Assembly: GCF_001428625.1 (NCBI RefSeq)
Contig: NZ_LMIE01000004.1
Coordinates: 62,001 to 126,000 of the forward strand
Length of the DNA: 64,000 nucleotides
Reading direction: 5' to 3'
Source: Hydrogenophaga sp. Root209
Lineage (GTDB): Bacteria; Pseudomonadota; Gammaproteobacteria; Burkholderiales; Burkholderiaceae_C
The notes beneath the pieces are model-generated. The model made no database searches, was not told the origin of the DNA, and worked only from the letters and a program-made list of their open reading frames with translations. A program made the translations under genes and the position numbers. Shown here piece after piece: positions 59,348 through 64,000 of this stretch; positions within the stretch are counted from its first letter, which is position 1; every line of letters starts with the position of its first letter.

Positions 59348-60573
59348 ACAGCTCCACCGCCTCCACCAGCCCCGCCGGTTTTTCGCTGCCGCGCAACGCA
59401 CCGGCCGCCGCGCGCACCACGCTGCAACTGCTGCAACGCCTGGTGCACGGCAGCCTCACGCTGCAACTGCCCGACGGCTCGGTGCAGCGCTTCGGCCAGG
59501 TCGACGGGCCACACGCAAGCATGAAACTCAACAACTGGAGCGTGTGCTCGGCCGCGCTGAAGTCGGGCGACATCGGTTTTGCCGAAACCTACATTGCCGG
59601 CGACTGGACCACCTCCAACCTGCCCGCGCTGCTCTCATTGCTGGTGGCGAACCGACGCGAGGTGGAGGACGTCATTTACGGCTCCTGGCTGGGCCGCTTC
59701 GCCTACCGGATCAAGCACCTGCTCAACCGCAACAGCAAGACCAACAGCCGCAGGAACATCCACGCCCACTACGACCTGGGCAACGCGTTCTACGGTCTGT
59801 GGCTGGACGACACGATGAACTACTCGTCGGCCTGGTTCGAGAGCCCCGAGCAGACCCTGGAGTCCGCGCAGCATGCCAAGGTGCGCCGCGCACTGCGCAT
59901 GACCGACGTGAAGCCCGGAGACCGCGTGCTGGAGATCGGCTGCGGCTGGGGTGCGCTGGCCGAGAAGGCCGCCACCGAGTTCGACGCCCATATCACGGGT
60001 GTGACCTTGTCCACCGAGCAGCTCGAGTTTGCCCAGGAACGCATGCGGCGCATCGGTCGCGAAGACCGTGCCGACTTGCGGCTGCAGGATTACCGCGACA
60101 TCAACGACGCACCCTTCGACGCGATCTGCTCGATCGAGATGGTGGAGGCCGTGGGCCGCGAGTACTGGCCCACCTACTTCCAGACCGTCTCGCGCCTGCT
60201 CAAGCCGGGCGGCAAGGCTTGCGTGCAAAGCATCGTGATCGACGACGCGCACTTCGAGCGCTACATCAAGGGCACCGACTTCATCCAGCAGTACGTGTTC
60301 CCCGGCGGTTGCCTGCCGTGCCCGAGCGAGTTCCGTGCGCAGGCCGCCAAGGTCGGCCTGGAGGTGGTGGACGAACTCGCTTTCGGGCTGGACTACGCAC
60401 GCACGCTGGCCATCTGGCGCGAACGTTTTCTGCACGAGCAGGAACGCGTGCTGCAACTCGGCTTCGACCAGCGCTTCCTGCGCATCTGGGAGTTCTACCT
60501 GGCGTACTGCGAAGCCGCGTTCGAGCAGGGCAGCACCGACGTGGTCCAGTACACCTTGCGCAAGCCCGCCTGA
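59344..60573 (+). CDS. Cyclopropane-fatty-acid-synthase-like methyltransferase
   Basis: 409 residues. N-terminal lipid-binding part, then YSSAWFESPEQTLESAQHAKVRR and SAM-binding VLEIGCGWGALAEKA, TGVTLSTEQLEFAQER and EMVEAVGREYWPTYF, as in CFA synthases. Uses S-adenosylmethionine to methylate or cyclopropanate double bonds of membrane phospholipids, or makes an intermediate of methylated/furan acids. The start overlaps the DUF1365 stop. Whether it makes cyclopropane or methyl-branched acids is not decidable by eye. Confidence 0.9.
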   Translation: MNSSTASTSPAGFSLPRNAPAAARTTLQLLQRLVHGSLTLQLPDGSVQRFGQVDGPHASMKLNNWSVCSAALKSGDIGFAETYIAGDWTTSNLPALLSLLVANRREVEDVIYGSWLGRFAYRIKHLLNRNSKTNSRRNIHAHYDLGNAFYGLWLDDTMNYSSAWFESPEQTLESAQHAKVRRALRMTDVKPGDRVLEIGCGWGALAEKAATEFDAHITGVTLSTEQLEFAQERMRRIGREDRADLRLQDYRDINDAPFDAICSIEMVEAVGREYWPTYFQTVSRLLKPGGKACVQSIVIDDAHFERYIKGTDFIQQYVFPGGCLPCPSEFRAQAAKVGLEVVDELAFGLDYARTLAIWRERFLHEQERVLQLGFDQRFLRIWEFYLAYCEAAFEQGSTDVVQYTLRKPA

Positions 60574-60583
60574 GGCCGACGCC

Positions 60584-61159
60584 GTGAAACGCCTTGTTCT
60601 GCGCACACGCCCGGCGGCCCTCATGCTGGCACTCTGCAGCCTCGCCGGGCTGCCCGCGACCGCACAAACAACACCGCCCGAACCCACGCTGAGCGCGGCC
60701 CTGCGGGACAAGACGCCGATGGGCAAGGCACGCCTGCGCTACTGGGGCTTCGACGTGTACGACGCGAGCCTGTGGGCGCTGCCGGGTTTCGACGCCCGCC
60801 AGTTCGAGAACCAGCGCTTCGGCCTGGAGCTGGCCTACCTGCGCGACTTCAAGGGCGCCGACATCGCCGAGCGCTCGATCGACGAGATGCAAGGCCTGGC
60901 CACCATTGAGCCCGCACAGGCCACGCGCTGGACGCAGGCCATGAGCAGCCTGTTTCCCGACGTGAGGCGCGGTGACCGCATCACTGGTGTGCACGTGCCC
61001 GGCAGCGGCGCGCGCTTCTACTTGAACGGCAAACTGCTCGGCGAGGTGGCGGACGACGCCTTCTCGCGCCTCTTCTTCGGCATCTGGCTTTCGCCCAAGA
61101 CCTCACAACCGCGCATGCGCGAGACGCTGATCCAGGGCCTGGGCGGAACGCCCCGATGA
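60584..61159 (+). CDS. Exported chalcone-isomerase-like protein
   Basis: 191 residues from GTG at 60584. Signal peptide RLVLRTRPAALMLALCSLAG to ATAQ. Mature part starts with KARLRYWGFDVYDASLWALPGF, the conserved pattern of bacterial chalcone-isomerase-like proteins, and includes ERSIDEMQGLA. Such exported members probably bind fatty acids instead of flavonoids. It follows the methyltransferase by 10 bp and overlaps the transporter gene by 4 bp, placing it in the lipid operon. Confidence 0.82.
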   Translation: MKRLVLRTRPAALMLALCSLAGLPATAQTTPPEPTLSAALRDKTPMGKARLRYWGFDVYDASLWALPGFDARQFENQRFGLELAYLRDFKGADIAERSIDEMQGLATIEPAQATRWTQAMSSLFPDVRRGDRITGVHVPGSGARFYLNGKLLGEVADDAFSRLFFGIWLSPKTSQPRMRETLIQGLGGTPR

Positions 61160-62496
61160 GCCTTGCTCCGGCTTCTGCCCACGAACCAGCCGCGCGCTTC
61201 ATCGGCGCCGGTGCCTGGCGCCGGGGGGTTGCCTACGGCCTGCTCGGCCTGCCGCTGGCCTTCGTCGCGCTGCCGCTGTATGTGATCCTGCCCAACCACT
61301 ACGCTCGCGAGTTCGGCGCGCCTCTGGCCCTGCTCGGCCTCGTGCTGCTGGCCGCGCGCCTGGTGGACGCGGTGCTGGACCCCATCATCGGCCGCTGGTG
61401 CGACCGCCTGTTCGCCCGCTCGATGGCCGCCGTGCTCGGCGCATCGGCCGTGGCCGCGATGGTGCTCGCACTCGGCCTGTGGGGCCTGCTGTTTCCGCCT
61501 TCTTCGGTATGCGAGGCCGGCACCACAGTGCTGCTGTCCTGGGCCGGGCTTTTGATGGCCATCACCTACACCGCCTACAGCGTGGTGGCGGTGGCGCACC
61601 AGTCGTGGGGCGCGCGGCTGGGTGGCAACGAGGCGCAGCGCAGTCGCGTGGTCGCGTGGCGCGAAGGCTTGTCGCTGCTGGGCGTGTTGATCGCCGCCGT
61701 GCTGCCCACCACGCTGGGCCTGGGTGCCACCGTGTCCACCTTCGCCGTGCTGCTCACGCTCGGCTGGTGGGCCTGGAGTCGATCGGCCGCGCCCATTGCC
61801 TTCAAGGCCACGGGGCCAAACCTGCACCTGGGCGCCTCGCCCCTGCGCCAGCCCGCCTTCCTGCGCCTGCTCGCGGTGTTCGTGATCAACGGCACCGCCA
61901 GCGCCGTGCCCGCCACGCTGGTGCTGTTCTTCGTGCAGGACCGCCTGCAGGCATCCCCATCGGTGGAGCCCGCTTTCCTGGCCACCTACTTTCTGTGCGC
62001 GGCGCTGTCCATCCCGCTGTGGGTGCGGCTGGTGAGCCGCCTCGGGCTGGCGCGCACCTGGCTGGTCGGCATGGCATTGGCCGTGGTGGTGTTCATCTGG
62101 GCCGCCTCCCTCGGCGCGGGCGACGTGGTTCCCTTCCTCATCGTGTGCGCGCTCTCAGGCATCGCCCTGGGCACCGACCTCACCCTCCCCAGCGCCATGC
62201 TCGCGGGACTCATCGGCCAGCTGGGCGAACGTGGTCAACGCGAAGGTGCTTACTTCGGCTGGTGGAGCTTCGCCACCAAGCTCAACCTGGCCCTGGCCGC
62301 CGGCCTGGCGCTGCCCCTGCTCGCGCTGTTCGGCTACGAGCCCGGCGCGCGCGACCCCGCTGCATTGCAAACCCTCACCATCGCCTACTGCCTGCTGCCT
62401 TGCGCGCTCAAGCTGCTGGCGGGCGGCGCGCTCTATGCGCTCGTGATCCGCCCCGAACGCGCCGGCCTCGTGCCGCACACCTCCATTCCTTCCTGA
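61156..62496 (+). CDS. GPH-family (MelB-like) MFS transporter
   Basis: 446 residues, about 12 membrane helices. The motif LAARLVDAVLDPIIGRWCDR between helices 2 and 3 is the GPH/MelB signature (the Asp that binds a cation). Sugar or lipid-derived compounds are possible substrates. The operon position, between the chalcone-isomerase-like and DUF3833 genes, is conserved in similar clusters. No substrate can be assigned. Start by ATGA overlap. Confidence 0.87.
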   Translation: MSLAPASAHEPAARFIGAGAWRRGVAYGLLGLPLAFVALPLYVILPNHYAREFGAPLALLGLVLLAARLVDAVLDPIIGRWCDRLFARSMAAVLGASAVAAMVLALGLWGLLFPPSSVCEAGTTVLLSWAGLLMAITYTAYSVVAVAHQSWGARLGGNEAQRSRVVAWREGLSLLGVLIAAVLPTTLGLGATVSTFAVLLTLGWWAWSRSAAPIAFKATGPNLHLGASPLRQPAFLRLLAVFVINGTASAVPATLVLFFVQDRLQASPSVEPAFLATYFLCAALSIPLWVRLVSRLGLARTWLVGMALAVVVFIWAASLGAGDVVPFLIVCALSGIALGTDLTLPSAMLAGLIGQLGERGQREGAYFGWWSFATKLNLALAAGLALPLLALFGYEPGARDPAALQTLTIAYCLLPCALKLLAGGALYALVIRPERAGLVPHTSIPS

Positions 62497-62505
62497 GACC
62501 ATCCC

Positions 62506-63045
62506 ATGCAAAGACGATTGCTGCTCGCCGCCGGCATCACCTCCGCCGCCGCCCTCGCGGGCTGTGCCGGCCCTCAGGTTGGCCAATACGCCAGCGAAAA
62601 GCCGGTGCTCGATCTCCGCACCTACTTCAACGGCACGCTCGACGCCTATGGTGTCTTCACCGACCGCTCGGGCGCGGTGGTCAAGCGCTTCACCGTGGTG
62701 ATGGTCTGCAGCTGGAACGGCGACGACGGCGTGCTGGACGAAACCTTCAACTACAGCGACGGCACCACCGGCAAGCGCATCTGGCGCATGAAGCATCTGG
62801 GCAACGGCCGGTTCAGTGGCACGGCCGACGACGTGGTCGGCACCGCGCTGGGCGAGCAGAAGGGCAACGCCTTCCGCTGGGGCTACACCTTGCTGTTGCC
62901 GGTGGATGGCAAGACCTACGAAGTGCAGTTCGACGACTGGATGTACCTGATGGACTCGCGCGTGATGCTCAACAAGGCCGAGATGAGCAAGTTCGGCGTG
63001 CGCCTGGGCGAGGTCACGCTGTCGTTTGTGAGGCGCGCGACATGA
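62506..63045 (+). CDS. DUF3833 family lipoprotein
   Basis: 179 residues. MQRRLLLAAGITSAAALAGC is a lipoprotein signal with Cys20. The rest is a beta-rich domain with LRTYFNGTLDAYGVFTDRSG and GTALGEQKGNAFRWGY, the DUF3833 pattern, which may bind lipids (lipocalin-like). Likely in the outer or inner membrane, periplasmic side. Its stop overlaps the SDR start by 4 bp. Recurrent partner of the other genes of this operon. Confidence 0.9.
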   Translation: MQRRLLLAAGITSAAALAGCAGPQVGQYASEKPVLDLRTYFNGTLDAYGVFTDRSGAVVKRFTVVMVCSWNGDDGVLDETFNYSDGTTGKRIWRMKHLGNGRFSGTADDVVGTALGEQKGNAFRWGYTLLLPVDGKTYEVQFDDWMYLMDSRVMLNKAEMSKFGVRLGEVTLSFVRRAT

Positions 63046-63908
63046 ACACGCCGCGCGCCTTCGTCGAAGCGCCGACGCAAGCTGCTGCGGTGGCCACCGG
63101 GTCGCGCGGCTTTTCGCTGTTCAAGCCCATGAACCCACCCATCACCGACTGGCGCGGCCTGCGCGTGTGGCTGGTCGGCGCCTCCAGCGGCATTGGTGAG
63201 GCCACCGCCTCGGCCCTGCATGCACTTGGCGCGCAGGTGCTGGTGTCCGCCCGCAGCCGCGAAGCGCTGGACCGCTTCGTGCTGAACCACCCACCGCAGC
63301 GCGGCGTGGCAGCACAGGCCTGGCCCCTGGACGTGACCGACGCTGCCGCTGTCACGAACACGGCGCGCGAGATCCTGGCGCAAGGACCCATCGACATGGT
63401 GCTGTATTGCGCCGGCCACTACCGCGAGATGCGCGTCACCGATATGGACATGGCCGACCTCAAGCGGCACATGGACATCAACTACCTGGGTGCGCTGCAC
63501 GTGCTCGACGCCATCGTGCCGGCCATGATCGCGCGTGGCCAGGGTCACATCAGCCTCATCAGCAGCGTGGCGGGATTCCGCGGCCTGCCCAAGAGCCTGG
63601 CCTATGGCCCGACCAAGGCCGCACTGACCAACCTGGCCGAGAACCTCTACCTCGATCTGGAACCTCTGGGCGTGGGCGTGAGCGTGGTGCACCCGGGCTT
63701 CGTGCAGACGCCGCTGACCGCGCAGAACGACTTCACCATGCCCGCGCTGATCACGCCGCCGCAAGCCGCGCAGGCCATGATCAACGACTGGGGCCGGGGT
63801 GTGTTTGAAGTGCATTACCCCAAACGCTTCACACGCTGGATGAAGCTTCTGCGCCTGCTGCCTTACCGCGCCTATTTCCCCGCGGTGCACCGGGCCACCG
63901 GCCTGTGA
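63042..63908 (+). CDS. Short-chain dehydrogenase/reductase (SDR)
   Basis: 288 residues. NAD(P)-binding TxxxGxG-type motif VWLVGASSGIGEATASAL (residues about 42-60), NNAG-position motif LYCAGHY, and catalytic SxYxxxK: SLISSVAG, then YGPTKAAL. The C-terminus contains a basic amphipathic stretch KRFTRWMKLLRLLPYRAYFP, suggesting membrane association. Reduces or oxidises a lipid-type alcohol/ketone. Last gene of the operon, ATGA overlap with DUF3833. Confidence 0.92.
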   Translation: MNTPRAFVEAPTQAAAVATGSRGFSLFKPMNPPITDWRGLRVWLVGASSGIGEATASALHALGAQVLVSARSREALDRFVLNHPPQRGVAAQAWPLDVTDAAAVTNTAREILAQGPIDMVLYCAGHYREMRVTDMDMADLKRHMDINYLGALHVLDAIVPAMIARGQGHISLISSVAGFRGLPKSLAYGPTKAALTNLAENLYLDLEPLGVGVSVVHPGFVQTPLTAQNDFTMPALITPPQAAQAMINDWGRGVFEVHYPKRFTRWMKLLRLLPYRAYFPAVHRATGL

Positions 63909-63926
63909 GCACCGACGGCGTGCTCA
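63906..63926. terminator. Hairpin spanning the two convergent stop codons
   Basis: TGAGCAC (63906-63912) and GTGCTCA (63920-63926) are perfect reverse complements with a 7-nt loop. The left arm begins with the stop codon of the SDR gene, the right arm ends with the stop of the convergent glutathione S-transferase gene. No T-run follows, so it acts, if at all, as a weak terminator for both. Confidence 0.5.
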
Positions 63927-64000
63927 GTCGGGTCTCGTGTCGATGAAGCTCGGGCGTTGGTTCAGCTTTTCGGCCAGACGCGCCAGGTTGGGGTACGGCG
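63924..64000 (-). CDS. Glutathione S-transferase, C-terminal fragment
   Basis: Last 25 codons of a gene entering from the right edge. The reading PYPNLARLAEKLNQRPSF followed by IDTRPD is the usual C-terminal end of bacterial glutathione S-transferases (pattern YPxLxxxxxRxxxRPS). Stop at 63924-63926. The domain assignment rests on this short stretch only. It is convergent with the SDR gene. Confidence 0.65.
   Translation of the reverse strand, partial: PYPNLARLAEKLNQRPSFIDTRPD

Noticed and set aside
1-64000. CRISPR arrays, rRNA, tRNA genes
   Set aside because: No regularly spaced repeats and no conserved RNA gene sequence noticed on reading both strands; a covariance-model search was not possible.

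Overview
The window is high-G+C DNA with tightly packed genes and many 4-bp ATGA/GTGA start/stop overlaps. Its gene families (DUF1631 protein, fused indolepyruvate ferredoxin oxidoreductase next to an Lrp regulator, FixL/FixJ-type pair, GC-rich intergenic hairpins) point to a betaproteobacterium of the Burkholderiales, most likely Comamonadaceae (Hydrogenophaga/Acidovorax-like). This is inferred from gene content; no rRNA or tRNA gene was seen. Layout, left to right: (1) 1-12815, mostly minus strand: a CpxR/OmpR-like two-component pair, an AmpG permease, a Tat-type M48 metalloprotease (plus strand), a DUF1631 protein, the preprotein translocase genes secF-secD-yajC, and a fused indolepyruvate:ferredoxin oxidoreductase divergent from an Lrp/AsnC regulator. 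(2) 13704-18918, plus strand: a compact export/surface-structure cluster of two pilin-like proteins, a small beta-rich secreted protein, a PapD-like chaperone, an outer-membrane beta-rich protein with a C-terminal SdrD-B-like domain, and a third pilin-like protein. It resembles a chaperone-usher system, but the outer-membrane component is not a standard usher; this is the best candidate for an undescribed system here. (3) 19003-20100: an IS630-type transposase that is full length but has lost catalytic residues. (4) 20443-42223, plus strand: a complete Wzx/Wzy exopolysaccharide locus. It holds an initiating phosphotransferase, GDP-fucose synthesis (gmd, fcl), a flippase, a polymerase, glycosyltransferases, a pyruvyltransferase, acyltransferases, a GH16-like hydrolase, Wza-like export protein, a tyrosine autokinase and a PHP-type phosphatase. 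It also carries unusual redox genes (GMC oxidoreductase, aldo/keto reductase, nitroreductase) and a membrane-anchored J-domain protein. A short remnant matching the end of the third pilin-like gene lies just after the locus, so the locus may have been inserted into, or recombined within, the surface-structure cluster. (5) 42325-54440: murein transglycosylase MltA, a small membrane protein, a FixJ/DctR-like regulator with its PAS sensor kinase, a nitrilase-family amidase, YhdP, and divergent glnE, which ends in a strong bidirectional terminator. (6) 54508-56615, minus strand: a diiron ferritin-like protein and a B12-binding MerR regulator with the CarH/LitR photoreceptor signature. (7) 57114-63908, plus strand: an overlapping operon of flavin oxidoreductase, DUF1365, cyclopropane-fatty-acid-synthase-like methyltransferase, chalcone-isomerase-like protein, GPH-family transporter, DUF3833 lipoprotein and SDR. 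This operon type is associated with light/singlet-oxygen membrane-lipid responses. A partial glutathione S-transferase closes the window. A 65-bp repeat with a 47-bp identical core occurs three times (one copy before the sensor kinase, two in tandem before the diiron gene) and appears to supply the ribosome-binding site and GTG start of the kinase.
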